The notes: a model not told the origin generated them from the sequence alone. A DNA stretch of 21,168 nucleotides from Gemmatimonadales bacterium (GCA_030636765.1 DAOVWI010000017.1:1-21168); one strand, 5' to 3'; counted from the stretch's first letter, positions 1 through 8,055 are shown. Program-made: numbers and translations.

Positions 1-453
1 GAAGTCAAAGTCCAGGTCGTCGGACAGGAGCGTGAGCGTGAACGCCGTCACCGACTCCTGGCACTCGTAGGCGAAGTGGATGGTGTCCTCCGGTGCCGAG
101 GCCAGTAACACCTGAATGAAGTCGCCCTGGATCTCGTACCTGCCGATCTCGACGTCGTCGTCCTGCTCGGGGGCCTGGATGATCTGCTGGTAGTCGCCGT
201 CGATCGAGAAGCGGAGGAAGAGGCTGAGCCCGGCCGCGATCGCGTCGAACGAGATCGTCGGGTCGTTCGCGTTGGTGAGCACGAGGTCGGTCGCGCGCCA
301 CTCGCCGGATATCTTGGCCGGAGTGATTGGCTTCGTGAACTCGCTCAGATCGCCGCAGCCGGCGAGACCGGCAAGACCGACCGCCGAGACCGACAGGCCG
401 ATCAGCAGGCAACGGACAGATCTATCCTGCCATCTCAGCTCTTGTGCTCTCAT
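1..453 (-). CDS. Predicted lipoprotein, C-terminus cut by window edge
   Basis: The first 151 codons of a minus-strand gene are visible and the reading frame leaves the window at position 1. The N-terminus has basic residues, a hydrophobic stretch and a lipobox ending LAGC, with the modified cysteine at residue 33, so the protein should be lipid-anchored outside the inner membrane. The mature part begins GDLSEFTKPITPAKISGEW and contains alternating hydrophobic and acidic segments typical of a small beta-sheet domain, possibly lipocalin-like; no family is recognised with certainty. The ATG is preceded by GCGAGGA at about 8 bases, a good ribosome binding site that supports this start. It lies 85 bases downstream of the EEP-fold lipoprotein gene on the same strand and could be co-transcribed with it. 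Confidence 0.8.
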   Translation of the reverse strand, partial: MRAQELRWQDRSVRCLLIGLSVSAVGLAGLAGCGDLSEFTKPITPAKISGEWRATDLVLTNANDPTISFDAIAAGLSLFLRFSIDGDYQQIIQAPEQDDDVEIGRYEIQGDFIQVLLASAPEDTIHFAYECQESVTAFTLTLLSDDLDFDF

Positions 454-538
454 TCTTCGGGTCCTCGCTTGGCTTCTCAGGTAGACCACCGCACGACCAT
501 GCCACCCGCTCATCCCGTATACCCTGGGCACATCGAAT

Positions 539-1705
539 CTATTCGCTGAAAAGGAACCACGCGAGCCGCGCGTGATGATCCGATCCATAACGCTTCTCGA
601 CGCGCCTTTCTGACCCGCTTACCAGCGAGACTCCCCCATCCGCCGCCCGCCGGAAGAAGATGAAATCGGTCGGAAACTTCCAGGACGTGGGCTTGCCGTC
701 CCAGGGCGGAGAGTCGGGGAAACAAAGCCGCAGTTGATCGATCGTGCTCTCGCCGGCGGACCAGGTGTTGAAGTCGCCTGCAACTACTGTGGCGATCGGG
801 CCCGGCAGGGGACCGCAGGAAACCGGCCCGGAGCCGACGGCGGTCATCCCGCTCGTCACTCCGCCCGTTTCGATCAGGGCGAGCGCTTTGATCAGGCCGA
901 CCACCTGGCGAAGACGAGACGTGTTCGCGCTGGTGAGCGTCCGATACAGCGTCGATGCGACGTCCAGGTGCACGCTCACGACGCGGAGCTGCATCCCGGT
1001 CCGTGCCGCGATCGTAGCTCCGAGGGCCACCTTGCGACCGGCCTCGAACGGCAGCTCGATCGCCACGAGATCGCTCAGCGGCAGCGTCGAGAGGATCGCG
1101 TTTCCCTTGTCCTCCCGTTCGCCCGCTACCGTCTCCGGGCCGTTCCGCGCCGAGGGCACGTAGAAGAGGGCCAGGCCGCACTCACGAGCCAGCTCCACGA
1201 TGTCCGGCCATCCTTCCGGAGCCGACCCGGGCACGATCCGGGGGGGAAACCTGAACGACTCGGTGACATCCGGTATGGCCTCCGACCGGCGATGCGCCTC
1301 CTGTATGAGGAGGAGGAAATGGGAGAAACCGGCCGAGAGCTCCGGCGAGGTCGGATGGCAGCCGTATCCCAGCACCTCTCTTAGGAAGACGTGCACGTCG
1401 CCGCCGCCGATCAGGATGTTCCAGCTGACGATCGCCAACGAGTCCGCTCGAGCCGGGACCGGAAGCACTGCGCGCGGCACCGTGTCGACCACGGAGGATC
1501 CGACCGTTCCGCACCATCGCTCGTTGCTCTTCACGTCCCGCGACGTGACCGGGCCGTACCAGGTGATGGCTCCGTCGGCCGGCGCCGCTTCACGCTCCGG
1601 GCAGCCGCGCCCCTCCAGGGCAAGCCGCATGCTTGCCGACGAGGCGCACCCGGCCGCCAGCAGTGCCGTGATCCCGGCGGCGCAGATGCGAGCCGGGCGG
1701 GTCAT
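539..1705 (-). CDS. Endonuclease/exonuclease/phosphatase-fold lipoprotein
   Basis: The 388-residue product carries the motifs of the EEP (DNase I-like) superfamily in order: SWNI with Asn97, QEAH with Glu136, VSVHLD with His246, GDFNTW with Asp311 and Asn313, TDFIFF with Asp347, and GSDHH with Asp376 and His377. These are the expected metal ligands and catalytic residues, so it should be an active metal-dependent phosphodiesterase or phosphatase; the substrate (nucleic acid, phosphoinositide or sphingomyelin-like lipid) cannot be read from the sequence. A signal peptide ending LLAAGC places a lipidated cysteine at residue 20, so the enzyme acts in the periplasm or at the cell surface. Its ATG overlaps the stop of the preceding gene as ATGA, which implies translational coupling. 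It is the fourth member of an envelope gene series starting at 4815. Confidence 0.9.
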   Translation of the reverse strand: MTRPARICAAGITALLAAGCASSASMRLALEGRGCPEREAAPADGAITWYGPVTSRDVKSNERWCGTVGSSVVDTVPRAVLPVPARADSLAIVSWNILIGGGDVHVFLREVLGYGCHPTSPELSAGFSHFLLLIQEAHRRSEAIPDVTESFRFPPRIVPGSAPEGWPDIVELARECGLALFYVPSARNGPETVAGEREDKGNAILSTLPLSDLVAIELPFEAGRKVALGATIAARTGMQLRVVSVHLDVASTLYRTLTSANTSRLRQVVGLIKALALIETGGVTSGMTAVGSGPVSCGPLPGPIATVVAGDFNTWSAGESTIDQLRLCFPDSPPWDGKPTSWKFPTDFIFFRRAADGGVSLVSGSERRVEKRYGSDHHARLAWFLFSE

Positions 1706-2385
1706 ATCCGAATGGAGAACGGGATCGTGACACCGGAGCCGCCATTCGAATTGGCTTCGACGGCGTCCACGATCCAGGCGGCCAGTCCTCCCGCTGCCAT
1801 GCCAATGAAGCCGGCGGCCGCCAGATCCGGCAGCCCGTAGGACGGAACCGCCAGCCAGAGCACCGAACCGACGAACATACCTGCCCCGAGGCCGAGCGCG
1901 GCTCCCTCCGGCTGCGCTCCGAACGCCATGCCTATTGCGCCGGTCGAGAGCACGTCCAGCCAGCCGTACTGCCGCACTACCTTCTTGAGCACGAAACCCA
2001 CGGCCGCGCCTGCCCCGAAACCGATCGCGGCTCCCTTCGCAGCGCTACCGAGACGCCCCGAATCCCAAGCACCGACGAGCGTCCCGCTGCCGAGGCCGAT
2101 CAGTCCGGCGGAGAGCGTCGTTGCACGGGCGCACGTCAGCTGGGAGAGGGTCTCCGTGCACGGGATCAGACTCGCCGTCACGCCGAGCATCGCGCCGGAG
2201 GCCGCTCCGAGCGCCGCACCGCCCAAGGCCGCCCCAGCGGAGCCCGATGTCTTCTGGGCCGTCTCCTGCGCGCACAACGAGGCCAGCCCCGCGGGAGCTG
2301 GAGCCAGCAGGAGGAACGGCAGACAGGCGCTCAGCGCCAGGCGGAAGGACGGTCTACTCGGGATTCTGGCCGGGGCATGTGACAC
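1702..2385 (-). CDS. Glycine-zipper membrane protein with signal peptide
   Basis: The predicted 227-residue protein starts at a GTG placed 16 bases after the stop of the DUF3943 gene. The frame stays open further upstream into that gene, but the GTG gives a well-formed signal peptide (basic start, then a hydrophobic run FRLALSACLPFLLLAP, probable cleavage before QETAQ). The mature part is rich in small residues with GxxxG/GxxxA spacing, for example GSAGAALGGAALGAASGAML and GFGAGAAVGFVL. This suggests several closely packed helices in a membrane, as in glycine-zipper proteins. No enzymatic motif is visible. The stop overlaps the ATG of the EEP lipoprotein by four bases (ATGA). There is no clear ribosome binding site before the GTG, so the exact start is uncertain and translation may depend on coupling to the upstream gene. 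Confidence 0.7.
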   Translation of the reverse strand: MSHAPARIPSRPSFRLALSACLPFLLLAPAPAGLASLCAQETAQKTSGSAGAALGGAALGAASGAMLGVTASLIPCTETLSQLTCARATTLSAGLIGLGSGTLVGAWDSGRLGSAAKGAAIGFGAGAAVGFVLKKVVRQYGWLDVLSTGAIGMAFGAQPEGAALGLGAGMFVGSVLWLAVPSYGLPDLAAAGFIGMAAGGLAAWIVDAVEANSNGGSGVTIPFSIRI

Positions 2386-2401
2386 GCGGGCCGTCGCGTG
2401 G

Positions 2402-4192
2402 TCAGAAGCTCTGGAAGACCCCGTAGAAACGAACCTGGCCGACGTCCTGCTTGATGTTCGAGAAACCGATGTCCTCGAAAGTGCTCCTCCGGACATACGC
2501 GATGATGTCTGCGCCTACGCCCCAACGGCCGATCGGAAAGACCCCCTGGAAGCCGCCAAAACTGACGGTGTGGTGCGTGTCCCCACCGTTCGCGTCAGAC
2601 CCGTTCAGCGTCTCATTGTAGACGAAGCGGTAGAAGAGGCCGGCGACCTGGCGACCCGAGTGGCTGAATCCGATTCGCGCCCATGCCCCGGGGCCGATGC
2701 CGAAGTCGTACTCCCTGAACCGCTCCACGTTCGGCGGGCGACCGCCGATGAACGCGAACTCGGAGTTCACCGCGTTCAGCAAGTAGAAGTGCAGGTTCAC
2801 TTCCGTGTGGAAGTTCCACTTCTCGGACATCATGAACCTGGAAAAGAACCCGGCCCCGTAGCTCAGGCCGCCGAACTCGACGGCGGAGTTGTTGACGTAG
2901 TCGTAGTTCTGCGTGATCGCGAAGACGTGGTGGGTCTTCTCCCCCTGCGCGATGTCACTCGTGAACAGGTTCCCGTGGATCTGCAGGCGTCCGATCCGCT
3001 CCGTGTCGCCGAAGTTGAGCTGGATGCCCAGCGTGAAGAAGTCGAAGGGCTGCCGGCGCGTGTCCTCGAAGACGTTGCCGTGCGTCATGTCGAACTCGAA
3101 GAACATGTGCGTCGTCGTCGTGTCCGACTCGAAAGTCTCGCTCGAAGTGCGGTCTCCGATGTGCCGCACGCCGAGCTTCAGGAAGTTGTGCAGGTGCGGC
3201 GGCAGCCGGTCGTACGGGTCGGCCGGGTTCGCATAGATCCGTTCGGAGCGGCCCGAAGTGAGCCGGTTGAATCCGCGCACCGGGTTCAGGAAGAAGTTCC
3301 CGATCTCCTTCCAGGTGCGGCTCCCCCCGGTTCGTTCGTTGTCCAGGAACGTGGAGCCGGCGCGGTACAGAATCTCGCCGATCGAGGCGCCGCCGAGGCT
3401 GGTCATGATCCAGTCGTTGATCGCCGGCAGGTGCGTCTCCCCGCAGCACTCCCACATGAAGCTGCCCAGGATCGCGAACGGGAGGGACTCGAAGTAGTTG
3501 AGCCCGTTCGAGCGGGCCGCGTTGAAGTAGAGGCTCCCGTGGTAGGGATGCGCGAACATGTTGGTCTTGAAGTGGTTGTCGTCCCAGAAGAACCCGTGCG
3601 AGATGTTGAACCACCAGCTCCTCGGACTGACCGACGTGAAGTTGCCGCCCCTGGGGTACTCGTTGAAGAACCAGACGAGGGCGTTGGTCCCGGCGACCTC
3701 GGCAATCGCGAAGCCGGGGTTGCGCTTGGCGCCCCATACGTCGTAGCGGGCGCCGTCGACCTGCTGGTCGTCAGCGGCGCCAGGCGGACTCTCTGCGTCT
3801 TCACCGGCCGGGCGATCGTCGCCGGGCTCACCGACCAGCGGTTCCCCGCCTTTCTTGCCGAAGAGCTCGTCGAACAGCCGGGCCGTGCCGCCCGCGTCGG
3901 TCATCATGCGCTCGAGGTTGGTAAGGTCCGGACGGGCCGAAGATGTCTTCCCGGAGAGCGTGAGAGCACCAGGCCGGAAGAAGGCGGAGAGGCGAGTCGT
4001 GTCTCCTGGCGCCTGCACCCGCACGGCGAAGGCGAGCGCATCCTCCGGAGCCCGCGGGCCCGCCTGCTGGGCCTGCAGCGCCGAGGGGACCGCGGCGATG
4101 ACGGTCGCGGCGGCGAGGGGTGACAATCGCCGCGCCATTCGTCGGGCTGCGCCGATCATCGTCGACCTGGTCATCCTCTTTGCTCGCCTCAT
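2402..4192 (-). CDS. DUF3943 outer-membrane protein
   Basis: The 596-residue product has a signal peptide ending near ALQAQQ, a low-complexity acidic linker (about 110-150), a DUF3943 domain (about 160-285) and a C-terminal region of alternating aromatic and polar strands ending GVFQSF, the terminal aromatic expected of an outer-membrane barrel. DUF3943 is recognised by the conserved segment HPYHGSLYFNAARSNG (from about residue 215), followed by FMWECCGE, INDWIMTSLGG and GEILYR. The function of DUF3943 is not established; conserved His, Glu and Asp residues hint at a ligand or active site, which is inference. I chose the ATG at 4192 because it overlaps the upstream stop as ATGA. An ATG three codons upstream (4201) and internal ATGs at 4174 and 4159 are alternatives; all keep the signal peptide or most of it. 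Confidence 0.85.
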   Translation of the reverse strand: MRRAKRMTRSTMIGAARRMARRLSPLAAATVIAAVPSALQAQQAGPRAPEDALAFAVRVQAPGDTTRLSAFFRPGALTLSGKTSSARPDLTNLERMMTDAGGTARLFDELFGKKGGEPLVGEPGDDRPAGEDAESPPGAADDQQVDGARYDVWGAKRNPGFAIAEVAGTNALVWFFNEYPRGGNFTSVSPRSWWFNISHGFFWDDNHFKTNMFAHPYHGSLYFNAARSNGLNYFESLPFAILGSFMWECCGETHLPAINDWIMTSLGGASIGEILYRAGSTFLDNERTGGSRTWKEIGNFFLNPVRGFNRLTSGRSERIYANPADPYDRLPPHLHNFLKLGVRHIGDRTSSETFESDTTTTHMFFEFDMTHGNVFEDTRRQPFDFFTLGIQLNFGDTERIGRLQIHGNLFTSDIAQGEKTHHVFAITQNYDYVNNSAVEFGGLSYGAGFFSRFMMSEKWNFHTEVNLHFYLLNAVNSEFAFIGGRPPNVERFREYDFGIGPGAWARIGFSHSGRQVAGLFYRFVYNETLNGSDANGGDTHHTVSFGGFQGVFPIGRWGVGADIIAYVRRSTFEDIGFSNIKQDVGQVRFYGVFQSF

Positions 4193-4815
4193 GGGAACCA
4201 CACGACGCCGGCCCGAAAGCCGAGCTCCGTGCCGGAGCTCAGGCCCGTGATCCCGAGGATCGGCACGTCGAACTCCTCGGTGGAGAACGCCGAGAACAGG
4301 CCGGCCACATCGAGACCGAAGTTCTTCGTCACCCAGAACTCCGCACCGAGCGCCAGCCCCCCCTGAAAGCCGTTCTCGCCCGGGGCCGGGTTTTCCCCGG
4401 GGGGCACATCGGGAGGCGGAGGATTGGGGTCGAACAAGGGCCCCTCAGGCCGCCAGCGCGTCGCTCCCGCCCTCACCTGCGCGTACGGCTGGACGAGGTT
4501 GCCACGGAGGAATAGGAAAGTGCCGAAAAGCTGAAACTCCATCTGGCTTATCGTCTGGTCCTGGAAGGGCTCTACGGCGGAATAGGAGGCCGCGTGGATA
4601 GAGATGCCGAATCGCCACCAGCTCGGCTGGTACCAGATGGAGCCCTCAGCCGGGATGCCGCTGGTCAGCAGCTCCCCGAAGTCCCCGCCGATCGTCGACC
4701 AACCCAGCGACCCGCTGAAGCCGAAGCCCCTCCGGTGCTCCTGCTGGGCGAGCACGTCCGGCGCATTGATCGCCAGGATCAACGCGGCGCCGATCAGCGG
4801 CAGCCGAAAGCGCAT
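4189..4815 (-). CDS. Small outer-membrane beta-barrel protein
   Basis: The 208-residue product starts with a clear signal peptide (MRFRLPLIGAALILAINAP, cleavage near DVLAQQ). The mature chain has regular amphipathic strands (FGFSGSLGWSTIGG, WWRFGISIHAASYS, MEFQLFGTFLFLRG, VQPYAQVRAGATRW, GLALGAEFWVTKNFGLDVA, TELGFRAGVVWFP) consistent with an eight-stranded OmpA/OmpX-like barrel. A proline-rich acidic loop (NPPPPDVPPGENPAPGE) probably faces outward. The frame is open upstream, but the signal peptide fixes the start at this ATG. A strong GGAGGGG at 4835-4841 is 19 bases away, farther than usual, so initiation may not rely on it. The stop overlaps the start of the DUF3943 gene by four bases, making this the first gene of the envelope series. 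Confidence 0.82.
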   Translation of the reverse strand: MRFRLPLIGAALILAINAPDVLAQQEHRRGFGFSGSLGWSTIGGDFGELLTSGIPAEGSIWYQPSWWRFGISIHAASYSAVEPFQDQTISQMEFQLFGTFLFLRGNLVQPYAQVRAGATRWRPEGPLFDPNPPPPDVPPGENPAPGENGFQGGLALGAEFWVTKNFGLDVAGLFSAFSTEEFDVPILGITGLSSGTELGFRAGVVWFP

Positions 4816-4856
4816 GTGTTTTGCGATTCTGGATCCCCTCCGCAAGCGTATGGAAG

Positions 4857-4878
4857 CTTGATAACACCTTGATAACAC
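4857..4878. repeat. Perfect 11-bp tandem repeat upstream of the envelope genes
   Basis: CTTGATAACAC occurs twice head to tail (4857-4867 and 4868-4878). It lies 42-63 bases upstream of the ATG at 4815. An 11-bp period is about one helical turn, which would place two protein sites on the same DNA face, as for response-regulator direct repeats. On the minus strand a weak promoter can be drawn with TTATCA inside the first copy and CATACG 17 bases later. The rest of the 128-base gap to the GGDEF-EAL gene shows no other clear element. An operator role is inference. Confidence 0.5.
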
Positions 4879-4943
4879 AAAGAAGTACGGCGCGCCAGAC
4901 AAGGCTCCTGCGCGCGGCCACACCCCATTACTCGGACAGGCTT

Positions 4944-7418
4944 CTAGCTCAGGAAGGCGGTCTTTCGGCGGGGGGCGCCGCCGGCCAGCCAGCCGGGCAG
5001 CTCCTCACCTCGCAGCGGCCGCGCAAAGTGGTATCCCTGCCCGGCGTCGCAGCCGCAGGCCCGCAGCGCCTTCGCCTCGCGCGCACTCTCGACCCCTACG
5101 GCCATGACCTCGAGCCCGAGCCCGCCGGCCAGTCCCGCGAGCGACGCGACCGTCGAGGGCACGCCGCCCGCGTCGGCCAGCCCGAAGCCGAGACGCCGAT
5201 TCAGCTTGATGCCGTCGACGGGAAGGCGCCTCAGCGCACCCAGGGCCCCGTATCGCTCGCCGAAGCCGTCGACCACGATCCCGACGCCGAGCTCCTGAAG
5301 GCGCCGCAGCGCTTCGCGAGCCCGGAACCACGCGGTCTCGTCGACCTCCACCCGGAGCCGGGAGGGAAGAACCCCGGCCCCGTCGATGGCCCGCGCGACC
5401 TCGTCCACAAACTCGGGAAGCTCGAACTGGGTGAGCGAGAGGTTGATGGAGACCCAGACGTGGGCGAGCGGGCCCGAATCCCATGTTCGAAGATCGGAAG
5501 TCACCTCCGACAGGACCCACCGGCCCAGCGCGTGGATGAAGCCGCTCTCCTCGGCGAGCGGGAGAAACTCGCCGGGCAGGAGCGTGCCGTGCTCCGGGTG
5601 CTCCCAGCGGACCAGCGCCTCCAGCCCGACGAAAGCCTCCGTCTCGAGCTCCAGCACCGGCTGGTACGCGACCCGGAACTCCCCATCGCGCAGGGCCTGG
5701 CGCAGCCCGCTCCGGCCGGCATCACGGCTCCGGCCGGCCTCACCGCTGCGGCCAGCATCGTCCCGCGCCTCCGAATCGGCTGCTGGGCGCGGCCCGCCCC
5801 GCTCCACGATCTCGAACGGGGCACCGGACCCGAGACGCACCCTCCCCAGAGCGGCGTCGGCCAGCCGGCCGATGTCGGCGGGCGTGACCTGCCCGGCACC
5901 GCTCACCGCGATGGCGATGTGCGCCCCGAGTTCCACGTCCGCTCCGTTCGCCAGGAAGGGTGTCTCGAACGCCGACGTGATGCGCTTCGCCGCCCGCACG
6001 ACGTCTCCCCGGCCCTCGACGCGCTCGAGCAGCACCGCGAACGCGTCTTCTCCCAGCCGGACGACGGTGTCCTCGGCTCGGACGGTGCCCGTAAGGCGGC
6101 GTGCCACGGCGACGAGCACGCGATCGGCCGTCGGCCTGCCGAGCGTCTTGTTGACCGACCCGAAGCTCTTCAGGTCCACGATCACAACGGCGAGGGCCGC
6201 TCCGCTCCTTCGCGAGCGAGCGACGGCGTGCTCCATGCGATCGAAGAAGAGAAGGTGGTTGCCGAGCCCCGTCAGCGGATCGTGAAGGGCGAGGTGAGCA
6301 AGATGCTCGCGGGCTTCGAACCGCTCCGTGACATCCGCGGCGATACCGAGCAGCCGGGTCGAGCGGCCGGTCTCGTCACGCATCGGGAGCGAGCGCTCCG
6401 CGATCCACCGGATCGCTCCGTCGGGCCGGACGATCCGATACTCCAGCTCGTCGGCCTCCCGCTCGCCGGAGCCCGTAGCGGTCCGCTGCCCCGAGCTCGT
6501 AGCGGTCCGCTGCCCCGAACTCGCCGCCTCGACCCGCCGGCGATCCTCCGGGTGAACGGTCGCGAGGAAGGGTCCAAAGCCGGCGTACAGCGGTTCCCGA
6601 CTCCGGCCCCAAACGCTTTCGTAGGCCGGACTCACGTACACGAACCGGCCCGTCTCCCCATCCCGGATCCAGAACACCTCCCGAGAGGAAGCGGCCAGCA
6701 GCCCGAAACGGCGCTCGCTCTCCTCCAGCCGCTTCTTGGGCGGACGCCCCGCAACGGCGATGAGCCGGAAACCCAGGCCGAGGACGATCAGCGCCGCGAG
6801 CGCGGCCAGCCAGACAAGAGCACTCGCCGCGCGCCTCTCCATCTCGCGAAGCTCGTCCACCCGGGCAAGCCTCACGGCCTCGGCCTGGGCGACGGCATCT
6901 TCCAGTCGTTCGGCCGCCAGGCGAACCTCCCCATACATGGCCTGCACGGCCGGAAGCTGGCTCAGGAACTCCGGCGCGTAGCCGGGCTCATCGAGGAGGA
7001 GCCGCTCCTGGGGCGCATGCCATGCGGCGGCCCGGTTTCGTACATCGCTCAGGGCGGCCACGACCGAGGATCCCATGCGGCGCGCGAGCGGGGCGAGCTG
7101 CATCAGAGCGCTGTCCTCCGTCGCCCGTGCCCGGCGGTACCACACCTTGTTGGAGACGTCGCGATCCAACAGGTAGCCGCTGGCCGCCGCCGCCTCCCGG
7201 TCCAGGGCGGCACGCAGCTCCACGCTGAGCCCCCGCGCCGATCCGAGATCCTCGTCGAGCTCGGAGCGCGCCGTTTCGACGCGCTCCCGGAGACGCGGCG
7301 GTACGAGCGCCAAAGCGGTGATGGCGGCGATCAGGAGGGTGGTCGCAGTCACGAGGGAGAGGAGGGTTCCCCTAGGCCGGCGCCAGGCGGCGAACTCGGC
7401 CCTATCGGGCGATCCCAT
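4944..7418 (-). CDS. Membrane PAS-GGDEF-EAL protein, both catalytic sites degenerate
   Basis: The 824-residue protein has TM helix 1 (about 19-39), an extracytoplasmic helical sensor region (40-198), TM helix 2 (about 199-222), a PAS domain (231-367), a GGDEF domain (372-540), a linker with repeated AGRS units (550-572) and an EAL domain (573-815). The cyclase signature reads G456-E457-D458-A459-F460 instead of GGDEF, and DLD is DLK (415-417), so diguanylate cyclase activity is unlikely; the inhibitory RxxD site is kept (R447-D450). EAL keeps E600-A-L, N659, E691, K738 and Q794, but DDFG is DGFG (717-720), KID is KLN (738-740) and AEGVE is AVGVE (773-777). It therefore looks like a c-di-GMP-binding receptor rather than a turnover enzyme. 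The ATG has GAAGGTGG just upstream. It lies downstream of a TetR gene, with a 110-base gap. Confidence 0.92.
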   Translation of the reverse strand: MGSPDRAEFAAWRRPRGTLLSLVTATTLLIAAITALALVPPRLRERVETARSELDEDLGSARGLSVELRAALDREAAAASGYLLDRDVSNKVWYRRARATEDSALMQLAPLARRMGSSVVAALSDVRNRAAAWHAPQERLLLDEPGYAPEFLSQLPAVQAMYGEVRLAAERLEDAVAQAEAVRLARVDELREMERRAASALVWLAALAALIVLGLGFRLIAVAGRPPKKRLEESERRFGLLAASSREVFWIRDGETGRFVYVSPAYESVWGRSREPLYAGFGPFLATVHPEDRRRVEAASSGQRTATSSGQRTATGSGEREADELEYRIVRPDGAIRWIAERSLPMRDETGRSTRLLGIAADVTERFEAREHLAHLALHDPLTGLGNHLLFFDRMEHAVARSRRSGAALAVVIVDLKSFGSVNKTLGRPTADRVLVAVARRLTGTVRAEDTVVRLGEDAFAVLLERVEGRGDVVRAAKRITSAFETPFLANGADVELGAHIAIAVSGAGQVTPADIGRLADAALGRVRLGSGAPFEIVERGGPRPAADSEARDDAGRSGEAGRSRDAGRSGLRQALRDGEFRVAYQPVLELETEAFVGLEALVRWEHPEHGTLLPGEFLPLAEESGFIHALGRWVLSEVTSDLRTWDSGPLAHVWVSINLSLTQFELPEFVDEVARAIDGAGVLPSRLRVEVDETAWFRAREALRRLQELGVGIVVDGFGERYGALGALRRLPVDGIKLNRRLGFGLADAGGVPSTVASLAGLAGGLGLEVMAVGVESAREAKALRACGCDAGQGYHFARPLRGEELPGWLAGGAPRRKTAFLS
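6475..6522. repeat. 24-bp tandem repeat inside the PAS-coding segment
   Basis: Two 24-bp units (6475-6498 and 6499-6522) differ at one base. Because 24 is a multiple of three they keep frame and encode two eight-residue units of type SSGQRTAT at residues 299-315 of the GGDEF-EAL protein. The position is a probable loop between PAS strands, so a length change would be tolerated. It looks like slippage expansion. Confidence 0.8.
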
Positions 7419-7528
7419 CCCACCACCTTCGGCTATTCAACCGATGTGCACCCCACAGGGAGAGTATCGGCGGCTGCGCTCCTGAAGAATCATGCAAGGC
7501 GGACGCTGCCCGGGCAAGCTCCGCGGCG

Positions 7529-8053
7529 TCAGATGCGCGCCTCATCCCCCAGCACCCTGCACACCTCTGCCACGTCCCCGGAGAGTCCTCCCTGGATCAG
7601 CACGCTCGCCAGCAACCAGCCGTAGAGAAGGCACCCACGCGCTCTGGCCTCGTCCTCCCCGAACCCGGCTCGCCGGAACACGTCGAACGAAAAAGCCAGC
7701 CGCGCCCGGGCAACCGCGGCTACCGCCTCCGCGGCGCAGCCGTTCACCTTCGCCATCTCCCGCATCGCGAAATCGTACCGGGCCCGCTCGCTCCTCTCCA
7801 CATACCTGGAGAGCGTCAGAAGCTGGTCCGCCAGACTGCCGGGTGCCTCGGAGAAGCGGTCCAAATCCATCGGCATCGCCTGATGCCGCCAATGCTCACA
7901 GAGCGCCGTCAGGTAGTCGTTCTTGCTGGAGAAGTGGGCGTAAAAGCTGCCCTTGGTGACGCCCAACTGCCTGGCCAGGCGGTCGATCCTCAGCCCCGTC
8001 GTACCGTTCTTGCGCAGGGTCTCGAGCCCAAGATCCAGCCACCTCTGTTGCAT
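7529..8053 (-). CDS. TetR/AcrR-family regulator (minus strand of divergent pair)
   Basis: The 174-residue product begins MQQRWLDLGLETLRKNG and contains a TetR helix-turn-helix at about residues 20-45 with the diagnostic segment LARQLGVTKGSFYAHFSSK. The C-terminal two thirds are a helical ligand-binding and dimerisation region unlike that of its neighbour. The ATG at 8053 is chosen because it starts just before the first DNA-binding helix; a TTG two codons upstream is possible. The frame continues upstream without family similarity, so a longer form is unlikely. It faces the other TetR gene at 8161 across a 107-base gap with two palindromes. Candidate targets are the other regulator and the genes on either side. 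Confidence 0.88.
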   Translation of the reverse strand: MQQRWLDLGLETLRKNGTTGLRIDRLARQLGVTKGSFYAHFSSKNDYLTALCEHWRHQAMPMDLDRFSEAPGSLADQLLTLSRYVERSERARYDFAMREMAKVNGCAAEAVAAVARARLAFSFDVFRRAGFGEDEARARGCLLYGWLLASVLIQGGLSGDVAEVCRVLGDEARI

Positions 8054-8055
8054 AC

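Noticed and set aside
534..545. CGAAT-CT-ATTCG palindrome across the EEP gene stop codon
   Set aside because: Only five base pairs per arm and no T-run, so neither a terminator nor a convincing operator.
1928..4123. Long plus-strand open frame (731 codons) opposite the DUF3943 and glycine-zipper genes
   Set aside because: Composition is dominated by Val, Arg, Glu and Pro, with no signal, domain or ribosome site; the opposite strand has clear exported proteins.
4821..7625. Very long plus-strand open frame (934 codons) opposite the GGDEF-EAL gene
   Set aside because: It is an antisense frame kept open by high GC content. The minus strand encodes recognisable PAS, GGDEF and EAL domains; the plus frame is Arg/Pro/Glu-rich with no domain.
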